A stretch of 64,000 nucleotides of DNA from Mycobacterium sp. E3251 (GTDB taxonomy: Bacteria; Actinomycetota; Actinomycetes; Mycobacteriales; Mycobacteriaceae). The stretch is taken from NCBI RefSeq assembly GCF_001666835.1, contig NZ_LZJF01000141.1, positions 124,001 through 188,000 on the forward strand, given 5' to 3'. Position numbers and translations under genes: made by a program. This document shows positions 1 to 8,726 of the stretch, one piece after another; position 1 is the first letter of the stretch; each line of letters begins with the position of its first letter. The notes under the pieces were generated by a model. That model saw only the letters and a list, made by a program, of their open reading frames with translations. It was not told where the DNA came from and ran no database searches.

Positions 1-249
1 GCTGACCGGACGGCCAGCGGGTTCGTCATCCCGCTGCCTTACGGCACCGGAGTGGACTGGTTGCAGAACGTCCTCGCCGCGGGGCGGGCGAGCATTTCCT
101 GCCAGGGCGAGAGCTACGACGTCGCGCAGCCCGAGGTGATCGACGCCGAGGCGGCCTTGCCCATGCTGTCGGCCGACCGCAAACGCACGTTCGCCCGACT
201 CGGCATCGCGCATTACCTCAAAGTGTCAGACGCTTCGTCGCCGAACTGA
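1..249 (+). CDS. nitroreductase/deazaflavin-dependent oxidoreductase family protein, C-terminal part
   Basis: The reading frame is open from base 1 and ends with TGA at 249, so only the last 82 codons are present. The visible part reads like the end of the small split-barrel F420 (deazaflavin)-dependent family (DUF385 type): a PLPYG strand, a W-x-x-N-V-L-A-A-G segment, then an EVIDAEAALPML helix. Members bind F420 and reduce quinones or nitro compounds, but nothing visible fixes a substrate. The gene converges on fadA6 with a hairpin between them. Family is assigned from the pattern only; the cofactor-binding N-terminus is outside the window. Confidence 0.6.
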   Translation, partial: ADRTASGFVIPLPYGTGVDWLQNVLAAGRASISCQGESYDVAQPEVIDAEAALPMLSADRKRTFARLGIAHYLKVSDASSPN

Positions 250-273
250 GCTCGGCGCCGTTCGTCGAGACAT

Positions 274-314
274 AAACCACGCACACCGTTTACGGCGTGT
301 CGGGTGCGTGGTTT
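274..314. terminator. bidirectional hairpin terminator between convergent genes
   Basis: Perfect 11-base inverted repeat: AAACCACGCAC at 274-284 and its reverse complement at 304-314, with a 19-base loop. It carries A/T-rich ends on both sides and lies between the stop codons of two convergent genes (249 and 349). Confidence 0.6.
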
Positions 315-348
315 CAGTGTCGCGGCACCCGACGAAGGGCGCCGGGCC

Positions 349-1509
349 CTACAGCCGCTCGATGATGGTGACGTTCGCGGTGCCCCCACCCTCACACATC
401 GTCTGCAGGCCGTAGCGGCCGCCGATGCGCTCGAGTTCGTTGAGCATGGTGGCGAACAGCTTGGCGCCGGTCGCACCCAGCGGGTGCCCAAGGGCGATCG
501 CGCCGCCATTCGGGTTGACCTTCTCCGGGTCGGCCTTGATCTCCTTGAGCCAGGCCATCACCACCGGCGCGAACGCCTCGTTGATTTCGACGGTGTCGAT
601 GTCGTCGATCGACAGCCCGGCCTTCTCGAGCGCGTGCCGCGTGGCCGGGATTGGCCCGGTCAGCATGAACACCGGATCGGCGGCGCGGGCGCTGATGTGG
701 TGAATGCGCGCGCGGGGAGTCAGCTTGTGGTCCTTCACGGCCTGCTCGGAAGCCAGCAGCACCGCGCTGGCGCCGTCAGAGATCTGGCTGGCCATCGCCG
801 CCGTCAGCCGGCCGCCCTCGACGAGCGTCTTCAGCCCGGCCATCTTCTCCAGCGACGACTCACGCGGACCCTCGTCGACCCGGAACGGCCCGGATTCCGT
901 TTCGACGGTGATGATTTCGTTGTCGAAGTGACCGCCGCGGATCGCGGCGAACGCGCGCTCATGGCTGGTCAGCGCGTAGCGCTCCATCTCTTCGCGCGAC
1001 AGATTCCACTTCTCGGCGATCAGCTCCGAGCCGCGGAACTGAGAGATCTCCTGGTCGCCGTAGCGGTGCAGCCACTGCTTCGACTCGTTGGTCGGCGAGG
1101 TGAACCCGAACTGCTCGCCCACGGTCATGGCCGACGAGATCGGGATCTGGCTCATGTTCTGCACACCGCCGGCCACGATGAGGTCTGCCGTGCCGGCCAT
1201 GATCGCCTGGGCGCCAAAGGAAATCGCCTGCTGGCTGGAGCCGCACTGCCGGTCGACGGTGACACCGGGAACCTCTTCGGGGTAGCCCGCGGCCAGCCAC
1301 GAGAGCCGCGCGATGTTGCCCGCCTGCCCGCCGATAGCGTCGACGCAGCCGGCGATCACGTCGTCGACGGCGGCGGGGTCGACGTCGACCCGGTCGAGCA
1401 GCCCACGCCAACCGAGGGCACCCAGGTCCACGGGATGCACGCCGGCCAGCGATCCGTTGCGCTTACCGACCGCGGTACGCACAGCGTCGATGACGTATGC
1501 CTCAGCCAT
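349..1509 (-). CDS. fadA6: steroid-degradation thiolase FadA6
   Basis: A 386-residue thiolase, the length of M. tuberculosis FadA6 (Rv3556c). The nucleophile is Cys89 in DRQCGSSQQA. The GHPLGATGAK motif carries the active-site His, and the second catalytic Cys is in CEGGG near the C-terminus. FadA6 cuts a late acyl-CoA intermediate of cholesterol ring C/D breakdown. The ATG at 1509 has a GAAGGAG ribosome site nine bases upstream, and the gene begins four bases after kstR2, so the two are co-transcribed and should share the KstR2 box at 2132. The reading frame continues upstream of 1509, but the KstR2 stop and the ribosome site favour this start. Confidence 0.95.
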   Translation of the reverse strand: MAEAYVIDAVRTAVGKRNGSLAGVHPVDLGALGWRGLLDRVDVDPAAVDDVIAGCVDAIGGQAGNIARLSWLAAGYPEEVPGVTVDRQCGSSQQAISFGAQAIMAGTADLIVAGGVQNMSQIPISSAMTVGEQFGFTSPTNESKQWLHRYGDQEISQFRGSELIAEKWNLSREEMERYALTSHERAFAAIRGGHFDNEIITVETESGPFRVDEGPRESSLEKMAGLKTLVEGGRLTAAMASQISDGASAVLLASEQAVKDHKLTPRARIHHISARAADPVFMLTGPIPATRHALEKAGLSIDDIDTVEINEAFAPVVMAWLKEIKADPEKVNPNGGAIALGHPLGATGAKLFATMLNELERIGGRYGLQTMCEGGGTANVTIIERL

Positions 1510-1513
1510 AATG

Positions 1514-2116
1514 TCAGACTCCTTCTTTGGTAATCCCACCAAGAACGATGGCGAGGTATTGCTGACCCACCTGTTGTGCGGTGAGGGGCCCGCCAGGTTG
1601 GTACCAGCGCACCGACACCCACGTGGTGTCACGAATGAAACGGTAGACGAGGTCGACGTTGAGGTCGGGCTGGAAGTAGCCCTCGTCGATGCCTTGGTTG
1701 ATCACCTCGACCCACATCTTGCGCTGCTGGCGGTTCATGTCCTCGATGTAGGAGAACCGGGGCTGCGACAACAACCGTTGGGCTTCGTCCTGATAGATGA
1801 CGACTTGCGCGTGCCGATGCTCGATCGCTTCGAACGACGCCATGAACAGCCCCTTGAGCCGCTCCAGCGGGTTGGCCTCGCTGTCCACGATCTCTCGGTA
1901 GCGGGCGAACAGCCAGTCCAGGAAACTGCGCAGCAGCTCGTCGACCATTTCCTCCTTGGAGGAGAAGTGGTGATACAGGCTGCCGGAGAGGATGCCCGCG
2001 CTGTCGGCGATGTCGCGCACGGTGGTGGCGCGCAATCCGCGCTCGGCGAACATGGTCGCGGCGAGCTCTAACAACTCGTCGCGGCGACTGTTTGCCTGAC
2101 CGGCCACTCGGTCCAC
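1514..2116 (-). CDS. kstR2: TetR-family repressor KstR2
   Basis: A 200-residue TetR regulator with an N-terminal helix-turn-helix (about residues 10-55, motif SGSLYHHFSSKEEM) and an alpha-helical ligand domain. It matches KstR2 (Rv3557c) in length, sequence and position. KstR2 represses the genes for the bicyclic cholesterol remnant (HIP) and is released by HIP-CoA, the product of FadD3. A perfect KstR2 operator lies 16 bases upstream of the GTG start, which indicates autoregulation. The next gene downstream is fadA6, four bases away. PPE64 (Rv3558), which follows in M. tuberculosis, is absent. Confidence 0.95.
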   Translation of the reverse strand: MDRVAGQANSRRDELLELAATMFAERGLRATTVRDIADSAGILSGSLYHHFSSKEEMVDELLRSFLDWLFARYREIVDSEANPLERLKGLFMASFEAIEHRHAQVVIYQDEAQRLLSQPRFSYIEDMNRQQRKMWVEVINQGIDEGYFQPDLNVDLVYRFIRDTTWVSVRWYQPGGPLTAQQVGQQYLAIVLGGITKEGV

Positions 2117-2131
2117 CCGATCAGCGTATCA

Positions 2132-2145
2132 ACCAAGCGCTTGCT
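2132..2145. promoter_or_regulatory. KstR2 operator upstream of kstR2-fadA6
   Basis: ACCAAGCGCTTGCT fits the 14-base KstR2 consensus AnCAAGnnCTTGnT at every fixed position. It sits between the ipdF stop and the kstR2 start, so it should control kstR2 and fadA6. Confidence 0.85.
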
Positions 2146-2161
2146 TGGCCAGCAGGGACGC

Positions 2162-2950
2162 TCACGGATGCTGGCTGGACACCGAGATGACCTCGCCGGT
2201 CAGGTAGCTGGAGTAGTCGCTGGCCAAAAAGGCGATGGTGGCCGCCACCTCCCACGGCTCGGCCGCCCGCCCGAACGCTTCACCGGCCGACAGCCGGTCG
2301 AGCAGGTCCGTCGAGGTCGTCTTGTCCAGAAACTTGTGCCGGGCGATGCTCGGAGACACCGCGTTGATCCGTACCCCGTATTCGACGGCTTCGATTGCGC
2401 TGCAACGGGTTAACGCCATCACGCCCGCTTTGGCGGCCGCATAGTGCGACTGCGAGTGCTGCGCCCGCCAGCCCAGAACGCTTGCGTTGTTGACGATCAC
2501 GCCGCCATGGTCCGCGTCGCGGAAGTACGCGAGCGCCGCCCGGGTGGCCCGGAACACCGACGACAGGGTCACGTTCAGGACGCGGTCCCACTCGTCGTCG
2601 GTCATGTCGACCACCGGCGTCTGACCGCCCAGCCCGGCGTTGTTGACCAAAACGTCGAGCCGGCCCATCCGAGCGGTGGTCGACGCGATCAGCGCGTCCA
2701 CCTGCGCGCTGGACGTGACGTCGCACAGCACACTCTCGACGCGGCCCAGGCCCAGTCCGGACAGCTCGGCGGCGGTCTCGCCCAGCCGTCGTTCGTGGTG
2801 GTCGGACACCACCACGTCGGCGCCCTCGACCAGGGCCCGGCGCGCCGTCGCCGAGCCGATCCCGGTGCCGGCGGCCGCGGTCACGACGACCACCTTGCCC
2901 TGCAGAAGCCCGTGCCCGGCAACCTCTTTCGGAGCTTCGGACAGGCTCAT
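2162..2950 (-). CDS. ipdF: short-chain dehydrogenase IpdF
   Basis: A 262-residue short-chain dehydrogenase/reductase, equal in length to IpdF (Rv3559c). The NAD-binding glycine motif is TAAAGTGIGSATA (around residue 25), followed by NNAG and the catalytic S...YxxxK set (NNASVLGW, then SHYAAAKAG). IpdF oxidises or reduces the ring hydroxyl of the HIP-derived acyl-CoA during ring C/D degradation. Its ATG overlaps the fadE30 stop by four bases (ATGA), so translation is coupled. The pair is driven from the KstR2 box at 4125. Confidence 0.92.
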   Translation of the reverse strand: MSLSEAPKEVAGHGLLQGKVVVVTAAAGTGIGSATARRALVEGADVVVSDHHERRLGETAAELSGLGLGRVESVLCDVTSSAQVDALIASTTARMGRLDVLVNNAGLGGQTPVVDMTDDEWDRVLNVTLSSVFRATRAALAYFRDADHGGVIVNNASVLGWRAQHSQSHYAAAKAGVMALTRCSAIEAVEYGVRINAVSPSIARHKFLDKTTSTDLLDRLSAGEAFGRAAEPWEVAATIAFLASDYSSYLTGEVISVSSQHP

Positions 2951-4107
2951 CCCTTTACCTCCCGGGGCAGGCCGAGCACCCGCTCGGCGATGATGTTGCG
3001 CTGGATCTCGTTAGAGCCGCCGTAGATGGTGTCGGCGCGGGTGAACAGGAAAAGCCGCTGCCACTCGTCGAATTCGCCGTCCGACAAGGTCAGCCCCGGC
3101 TTGCCGATCACGTCCATCGCCAGCTCGCCCAGACCGCGATGCCAGTTGGCCCACAACAACTTCGAGACGTTATCTTTCCCGGCGGCCCGGCCGCCTCCTT
3201 CGACGTCCATCGTGGCCAGCGCGTACGAACGCATCGCGCGCAACCCGGTCCACGCGCGGGTCAGCCGCTCGCGGATGAAGGGATCCTCGGCGGCGCCATT
3301 GCGCTGCGCCAGCTCGGCCAGGTTGGAAAGCTCACGCGCGTAGCGGATCTGCTGCCCAAGCGTGGACACGCCGCGCTCGAAGGTCAGCGTGCCCATGGCG
3401 ACGCGCCAGCCGTCGCCGGGCTGGCCGACCACCAGGTTGGCGTCGGTGCGGGCGTCGTCGAAGAACACCTCGTTGAATTCCGAGTCGCCGGTCAGCTGGA
3501 TGATCGGGCGGACCTGGACCCCGGGCTGATCCAGCGGAACCAGCAGGTAGGACAGCCCGGCGTGCCGCTTGGAGCCCTTCTCGGTGCGAGCGACCACGAA
3601 GCACCACTGCGCCCAGTGCGCCAGCGAGGTCCACACCTTCTGGCCGTTGATCACCCACTGGTCGCCGTCCAATTCGGCGGTGGTGGAGACGTTGGCCAGA
3701 TCGCTGCCGGCGCCGGGCTCGGAATAGCCCTGGCACCACAGCTCGGTGACGTCGAGGATCTTCGGCAGGAAGCGCTGCTGCTGCTCGGGCGTCCCGAAGG
3801 CGATCAGCGTCGGGCCGAGCAGCTCCTCGCCGAAGTGGTTGACCTTGTCCGGGGCGTCGGCTTTGGCGTACTCCTCGTAGAACGCCACCCGGTGCGCGGT
3901 CGAGAGCCCCCGGCCGCCGTGTTCCACCGGCCAGCCCAGGCAGGTCAGGCCGGCCTTGGCCAGGTGCTGGTTCCATGCCCTGCGCTCTTCGAACGCCTCA
4001 TGCTCGCGCCCCGGTCCGCCAAGGCCCTTGAGAGCTGCGAATTCGCCGACCAGATTGTCGGCGAGCCAACCGCGGACCTCCGCCCGGAACTCCTCGACGT
4101 CCTGCAT
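2947..4107 (-). CDS. fadE30: acyl-CoA dehydrogenase FadE30
   Basis: A 386-residue acyl-CoA dehydrogenase. Family motifs are SEPGAGSDLA (substrate/FAD contact), NGQKVWTS, and the C-terminal GGSNEIQRNIIAERVLGLPR. Length and context match FadE30 (Rv3560c), which acts on the hydroxylated HIP-CoA intermediate. It is the first gene of the two-gene operon with ipdF, divergent from fadD3, with a shared KstR2 box in the 48-base gap. The substrate is taken from the known pathway, not from the sequence. Confidence 0.92.
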   Translation of the reverse strand: MQDVEEFRAEVRGWLADNLVGEFAALKGLGGPGREHEAFEERRAWNQHLAKAGLTCLGWPVEHGGRGLSTAHRVAFYEEYAKADAPDKVNHFGEELLGPTLIAFGTPEQQQRFLPKILDVTELWCQGYSEPGAGSDLANVSTTAELDGDQWVINGQKVWTSLAHWAQWCFVVARTEKGSKRHAGLSYLLVPLDQPGVQVRPIIQLTGDSEFNEVFFDDARTDANLVVGQPGDGWRVAMGTLTFERGVSTLGQQIRYARELSNLAELAQRNGAAEDPFIRERLTRAWTGLRAMRSYALATMDVEGGGRAAGKDNVSKLLWANWHRGLGELAMDVIGKPGLTLSDGEFDEWQRLFLFTRADTIYGGSNEIQRNIIAERVLGLPREVKG

Positions 4108-4124
4108 GCCCTGTAGGCTAACCT

Positions 4125-4138
4125 ACCAAGCACTTGCT
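4125..4138. promoter_or_regulatory. KstR2 operator between fadE30 and fadD3
   Basis: ACCAAGCACTTGCT fits AnCAAGnnCTTGnT at every fixed position. It is in the 48-base divergent gap, so one box probably controls both ipdF-fadE30 and the fadD3-fadE31-fadE32-fadE33-aspB operon. Confidence 0.87.
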
Positions 4139-4155
4139 TTGTTAGAGGAGCATCC

Positions 4156-5700
4156 ATGGGGAGCGATCCGCGCACCGTACCGGCGGCGCTCGATCGTTTG
4201 GCGCAGCAACTCCCCGATCACGACGCGTTGATCACCGACGAGCGGTCGTTCACGGCGGCCGCCCTGCGCGACGAGGTGCATCGGGCGGCGGCCGCGCTGA
4301 TCAGCCTCGGCGTGCAAGCGGGAGACCGCGTGGCGATCTGGTCGCCGAACACCTGGCACTGGGTGGTGGCTTGCCTGGCGATCCACCACGCCGGCGCGGC
4401 GATGGTGCCCCTCAACACCCGCTATACCGCCGAGGAGGCCGCCGACATCCTGGCTCGCACCGGTGCGCCCGTGCTGTTAGGGATGGGTCGATTCCTCGGC
4501 CACGATCGCATCGCCGACCTGGACCGCTTGGGCCCTGACGCCCTGCCCGCGCTGCGCCACATCGTGCGGATTCCGATCGAGGCTGATGACGGAACGTGGG
4601 ACGACTTCATCTCCCGCGGCTCCGACACGACGGCGGTCCAGGCCCGCGCCGCCGCGGTCACCCCCGACGACGTCAGCGACATCCTGTTCACCTCCGGCAC
4701 CACCGGCCGCAGCAAAGGGGTGCTCTGCGCGCACCGGCAGTCGCTGTCGGCGTCGGCGTCGTGGGCCGCCAACGGCAAGATCACCCACGACGACCGCTAC
4801 CTGTGCATCAACCCCTTCTTTCACAACTTCGGGTACAAGGCCGGCATCCTGGCCTGCCTTCAGACGGGTGCGACGCTCATCCCGCACCTGACCTTCGACC
4901 CGCTGCGCGCGCTGCAGGCGATCGAGCAACACCGCATCACCGTGCTGCCGGGACCGCCCACCATCTACCAGACGCTGCTGGACCATCCGCGGCGCAAGGA
5001 CTATGACCTGAGCTCGCTGCGGTTCGCGGTGACCGGAGCGGCCACCGTTCCCGTCGTGTTGGTCGAGCGAATGCAGTCCGAGCTCGACATCGACATCGTG
5101 CTGACCGCCTACGGGCTGACCGAGGCGAACGGCATGGGCACCATGTGCCGCGCGGACGACGACGCGGTCACCGTCGCCACGACCTGTGGGCGCCCGTTCG
5201 CGGACTTCGAATTGCGCATCGCGGCAACAACTCCCGGCGAAGCGGGTGAGGTTCTGCTGCGCGGGCCGAACGTCATGCTGGGTTACCTCGACGACCCGGC
5301 CGCCACGGCGGCCGCGATCGACGCCGACGGGTGGCTGCACACCGGTGACATCGGCGCCGTCGACGCGGCCGGCAACCTGCGCATCACCGACCGGCTCAAG
5401 GACATGTACATCTGCGGCGGATTCAACGTCTATCCCGCCGAGGTCGAGCAGGTGCTGGCCCGGATGGAGGGGGTCGCCGACGCAGCGGTGATCGGGGTTC
5501 CCGACGAGCGCCTCGGCGAAGTCGGCCGGGCGTTCGTGGTGCCCCGGCCCGGCGCCGACCTCGACGAACAGTCCGTGATCGCCTACACCCGTGAACATTT
5601 GGCGAACTTCAAGGCGCCGCGGTCGGTGCGGTTCGTCGACGCGTTGCCGCGCAATCCGGGCGGCAAGGTGGTCAAACCACAACTGCGAGAGTGGACGTGA
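4156..5700 (+). CDS. fadD3: HIP-CoA ligase FadD3
   Basis: A 514-residue adenylate-forming ligase. The P-loop-like motif is LFTSGTTGRSKGV (about residue 177), the A5 motif lies in the YGLTEANGMG segment, the hinge region is DRLKDMYICGGFN, and the C-terminal catalytic lysine is in PGGKVVKP. FadD3 (Rv3561) joins CoA to the bicyclic propanoate HIP left after rings A and B are removed. This produces the inducer that releases KstR2. The ATG has an AGAGGAG ribosome site. It heads a five-gene operon; fadE31 starts two bases after its stop. Confidence 0.94.
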   Translation: MGSDPRTVPAALDRLAQQLPDHDALITDERSFTAAALRDEVHRAAAALISLGVQAGDRVAIWSPNTWHWVVACLAIHHAGAAMVPLNTRYTAEEAADILARTGAPVLLGMGRFLGHDRIADLDRLGPDALPALRHIVRIPIEADDGTWDDFISRGSDTTAVQARAAAVTPDDVSDILFTSGTTGRSKGVLCAHRQSLSASASWAANGKITHDDRYLCINPFFHNFGYKAGILACLQTGATLIPHLTFDPLRALQAIEQHRITVLPGPPTIYQTLLDHPRRKDYDLSSLRFAVTGAATVPVVLVERMQSELDIDIVLTAYGLTEANGMGTMCRADDDAVTVATTCGRPFADFELRIAATTPGEAGEVLLRGPNVMLGYLDDPAATAAAIDADGWLHTGDIGAVDAAGNLRITDRLKDMYICGGFNVYPAEVEQVLARMEGVADAAVIGVPDERLGEVGRAFVVPRPGADLDEQSVIAYTREHLANFKAPRSVRFVDALPRNPGGKVVKPQLREWT

Positions 5701-5701
5701 A

Positions 5702-6847
5702 GTGGATCTGGAATTAGACGAAGAGACCCTGTCCTTCCAGGCAGAGGTGCGGGAATTCTTGTCGGCCAACGCCGATTCGATTCCGACGAAGTCCTACGAC
5801 ATCGCCGAGGGCTTCGCCCAGCACCGCCAGTGGGACCGCGTGCTGTTCGACGCCGGGCTGTCGGTGATCACCTGGCCGGAGAAATACGGGGGTCGCGACG
5901 CGCCACTGCTGCACTGGGTGGTGTTCGAGGAGGAGTACTTTCGCGCCGGCGCCCCGGGACGGGCCAGCGCCAACGGCACCTCGATGCTGGCGCCGACGCT
6001 GTTCGCCCACGGCACCGAAGAGCAGCTGGACCGTATCCTGCCGAAAATGGCCAGTGGCGAACAGATCTGGGCACAGGCGTGGTCGGAGCCGGAATCCGGC
6101 AGCGACCTTGCCTCCCTGCGATCCACCGCGACCAAGACCGACGGCGGGTGGCTGCTGAACGGGCAGAAGATATGGAGTTCCCGCGCGCCGTTCGCGGAAA
6201 TGGGCTTCGGGCTGTTCCGGTCGGACCCGGCGGCCGAGCGGCACAACGGCCTGACGTACTTCATGTTCGACCTGAAGGCCAAGGGCGTCACCGTGCGACC
6301 CATCGTGCAACTGGGCGGCGACACCGGCTTCGGCGAGATCTTCCTCGACGACGTGTTCGTCCCCGACCACGACGTCATCGGCACCCCGAACGAGGGCTGG
6401 CGCGCCGCGATGAGCACGTCGAGCAACGAGCGCGGCATGTCCCTGCGCAGCCCGGCCCGGTTCCTCGCGGCGGCCGAACGATTGGTGCAACTGTGGAAGG
6501 ACCGCGGCTCCCCCGCGGCGTTCGCCGACCGGGTGGCCGACGCGTGGATCAAGGCCCAGGCCTACCGGCTGCAGACCTTCGGCACGGTGACCAGGCTGGC
6601 CGAGGGCGGTGAGCTGGGCGCCGAATCGTCGGTGACCAAGGTGTTCTGGTCGGACCTGGACGTGGAGCTGCACCAGACCGCGCTCGACGTACTCGCGGCT
6701 GACGGCGAGCTCGCCGGCAAGTGGACCGATGGCCTGCTGTTCGCGCTGGGCGGCCCGATCTACGCCGGCACCAACGAGATTCAGCGCAACATCATCTCGG
6801 AGCGGCTGCTGGGCCTGCCGCGCGAGAAGTCCGGGAGCAAGAAGTGA
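5702..6847 (+). CDS. fadE31: acyl-CoA dehydrogenase FadE31
   Basis: A 381-residue acyl-CoA dehydrogenase with SEPESGSDLASL, LNGQKIWSS and a C-terminal GGPIYAGTNEIQRN helix. The GTG at 5702, directly after the fadD3 stop, gives the normal family length; the open frame runs further upstream inside fadD3 and is rejected. FadE31 (Rv3562) belongs to the KstR2 regulon. Steroid acyl-CoA dehydrogenases encoded side by side often form alpha2beta2 enzymes in which only one partner supplies the base, and FadE32 and FadE33 next door are the likely partners. The stop overlaps the next GTG by four bases. Confidence 0.92.
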   Translation: MDLELDEETLSFQAEVREFLSANADSIPTKSYDIAEGFAQHRQWDRVLFDAGLSVITWPEKYGGRDAPLLHWVVFEEEYFRAGAPGRASANGTSMLAPTLFAHGTEEQLDRILPKMASGEQIWAQAWSEPESGSDLASLRSTATKTDGGWLLNGQKIWSSRAPFAEMGFGLFRSDPAAERHNGLTYFMFDLKAKGVTVRPIVQLGGDTGFGEIFLDDVFVPDHDVIGTPNEGWRAAMSTSSNERGMSLRSPARFLAAAERLVQLWKDRGSPAAFADRVADAWIKAQAYRLQTFGTVTRLAEGGELGAESSVTKVFWSDLDVELHQTALDVLAADGELAGKWTDGLLFALGGPIYAGTNEIQRNIISERLLGLPREKSGSKK

Positions 6848-7779
6848 AATTTGCGCTAGACGAACAGCAGCGTGACTTCGCGGCCAGCATCGACGCCGCC
6901 CTGGGCGCGGCCGACCTGCCCGGCGTGATCCGCGCGTGGTCGGCGGGCGATACCGCGCCCGGCCGCAAGGTGTGGGGCCAGTTGGCCGACCTCGGCGTCA
7001 CCGCGCTGGCGGTCCCCGAGAAGTTCGACGGCATCGAGGCGCATCCGGTCGACCTGGTGGTCGCGCTCGAACGCCTGGGCCGGTGGTGCGTGCCCGGGCC
7101 GGTAGCCGAATCCATCGCCGTGGCACCGGTTTTGCTCGCTGACGACGACCGCTGCGCCGCCCTGGCCTCCGGTGAGCTCATCGCCACCGTCGCGATGCCG
7201 CCGCAGACGCCGCGCGCGGTGGACGCGGACACGGCCGGGCTGGTGCTGGTGGCCACCGACGAGGGCGTCGCCGAAGCGACCCCGGGTGGAGAGCACGAGT
7301 CGGTCGATCCGAGCCGGCGCCTCTATGACGTCACCGCGTCTGGCGAGCCCCGGCCAGCGGACGTCAGGCGCGCCTACGAGTTCGGGGCGCTGGCCTCCGC
7401 CGCGCAGCTGGTCGGCGCGGCCGAGGCTCTGCTGCGCGACACCGTCGACTACGCCAAGCAGCGGTCGCAATTCGGCCGGGTGATCGGTTCCTATCAGGCG
7501 ATCAAGCACAAGCTCGCCGACGTGCACATCGCGATCGAGCTGGCCCGGCCGCTGCTGTACGGCGCGGCCCTGACGCTGGAGGCCCGCGACGTCAGCGCGG
7601 CCAAGGCGGCGGCGTCGGAGGCGGGCCTGCTTGCCGCGCGGTCGGCGTTGCAGACCCACGGCGCGATCGGGTTCACCCAGGAACACGACCTGTCCCTGTG
7701 GTTGCTGCGGGTGCAGGCATTGCGTTCGGCCTGGGGTACGCCCGAGGAGCATCGGCGGCGAGTGCAGGAGGCGCTGTGA
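6844..7779 (+). CDS. fadE32: acyl-CoA dehydrogenase subunit FadE32
   Basis: A 311-residue shortened acyl-CoA dehydrogenase. The N-terminal helical domain begins MKFALDEQQRDF, and the C-terminal flavin-domain segment has DYAKQRSQFGRVIGSYQAIKHKL (split here as DYAKQRSQFGR and IGSYQAIKHKL). It lacks the usual NEIQRN tail, as expected for the smaller subunit of a heteromeric enzyme. The GTG overlaps the fadE31 stop as GTGA, implying translational coupling. Orthologue of Rv3563; the inferred role is late HIP-CoA or ring C/D desaturation. Confidence 0.9.
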   Translation: MKFALDEQQRDFAASIDAALGAADLPGVIRAWSAGDTAPGRKVWGQLADLGVTALAVPEKFDGIEAHPVDLVVALERLGRWCVPGPVAESIAVAPVLLADDDRCAALASGELIATVAMPPQTPRAVDADTAGLVLVATDEGVAEATPGGEHESVDPSRRLYDVTASGEPRPADVRRAYEFGALASAAQLVGAAEALLRDTVDYAKQRSQFGRVIGSYQAIKHKLADVHIAIELARPLLYGAALTLEARDVSAAKAAASEAGLLAARSALQTHGAIGFTQEHDLSLWLLRVQALRSAWGTPEEHRRRVQEAL

Positions 7780-8726
7780 CTGAAGAACGGGAGATGCTGC
7801 GCGAAACCGTCGCGGCCCTGGTGGGCAAGCACGCGAACCCGGCGGCGGTGCGCGCGGCGATGGAGTCGGACCGCGGCTACGACGAGTCGCTGTGGCAGCT
7901 GCTGTGTGAGCAGGTGGGCGCCGCCGCGCTGGTCATCCCCGAGGAGTTGGGTGGCGCCGGTGGCGAACTAGCCGATGCCGCAACGGTTTTGCAAGAACTG
8001 GGCCGGGCCCTGGTCCCTTCGCCACTGCTGGGCACGACGCTGGCGGAGCTGGCGCTGCTGGCCGCGCCCGAGCCCGACGCCGAGACGCTGGGCGGCCTCG
8101 CCGAGGGTACCTCGATCGGCGCGCTGGTGCTCGACGCCGACTATGTGGTCAACGGCGATATCGCCGACGTCGTAATCGCCGTCGACGACGGCCAATTGAG
8201 CCGGTGGACCCGATTCGGCGCGCAGCCCGTCACCAGCATGGACCCGACCCGGCGGCTCGCGCGCCTCAAGGCTGAGGCGACCGAACCGATCGGCACCGAC
8301 CCCGGCCTCGCCGACACGGCGGCTATCCTGCTGGCAGCCGAGCAGATCGGCGCCGCCGAACGGTGCCTGGAGCTCACGGTCGAATATGCCAAGGACAGAG
8401 TGCAATTCGGCCGGCCGATCGGGAGTTTCCAGGCCCTCAAGCACCGGATGGCCGACCTGTACGTCACGATCGCCGCCGCGAAGGCCGTCGTTTCCGACGC
8501 GTGCGACGAGCCCACCCCGACCAACGCGGCCACCGCGCGCCTCGCCGCGACCGACGCCCTGTGCACCGCGGCCGCAGAAGGCATCCAGCTGCACGGCGGG
8601 ATCGCGATCACCTGGGAACACGACATGCACCTGTATTTCAAACGCGCCCACGGCAGCGCGCATCTGCTCGCCACACCACGGGAACTGCTGGCACGCCTGG
8701 AAGCCGAGGTGCTCGAGACGTCGTGA
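7776..8726 (+). CDS. fadE33: acyl-CoA dehydrogenase subunit FadE33
   Basis: A 316-residue shortened acyl-CoA dehydrogenase, related to FadE32. It has EYAKDRVQFGRPIGSFQALK and a C-terminal QLHGGIAITWEHDMHLYF segment typical of the family. The GTG overlaps the fadE32 stop (GTGA), and its own stop overlaps the aspB GTG in the same way. Orthologue of Rv3564. Which of FadE31/FadE32/FadE33 pair in the cell cannot be read from the sequence. Confidence 0.9.
   Translation: MTEEREMLRETVAALVGKHANPAAVRAAMESDRGYDESLWQLLCEQVGAAALVIPEELGGAGGELADAATVLQELGRALVPSPLLGTTLAELALLAAPEPDAETLGGLAEGTSIGALVLDADYVVNGDIADVVIAVDDGQLSRWTRFGAQPVTSMDPTRRLARLKAEATEPIGTDPGLADTAAILLAAEQIGAAERCLELTVEYAKDRVQFGRPIGSFQALKHRMADLYVTIAAAKAVVSDACDEPTPTNAATARLAATDALCTAAAEGIQLHGGIAITWEHDMHLYFKRAHGSAHLLATPRELLARLEAEVLETS

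Noticed and set aside
304..1533. Long plus-strand open frame opposite fadA6 (409 codons)
   Set aside because: It is a shadow of the high-GC third-position bias in fadA6; its product is Arg/Gly/Ala-rich with no family features.
4477..5769. 430-codon minus-strand frame opposite fadD3
   Set aside because: Antisense shadow; fadD3 carries all ligase motifs.
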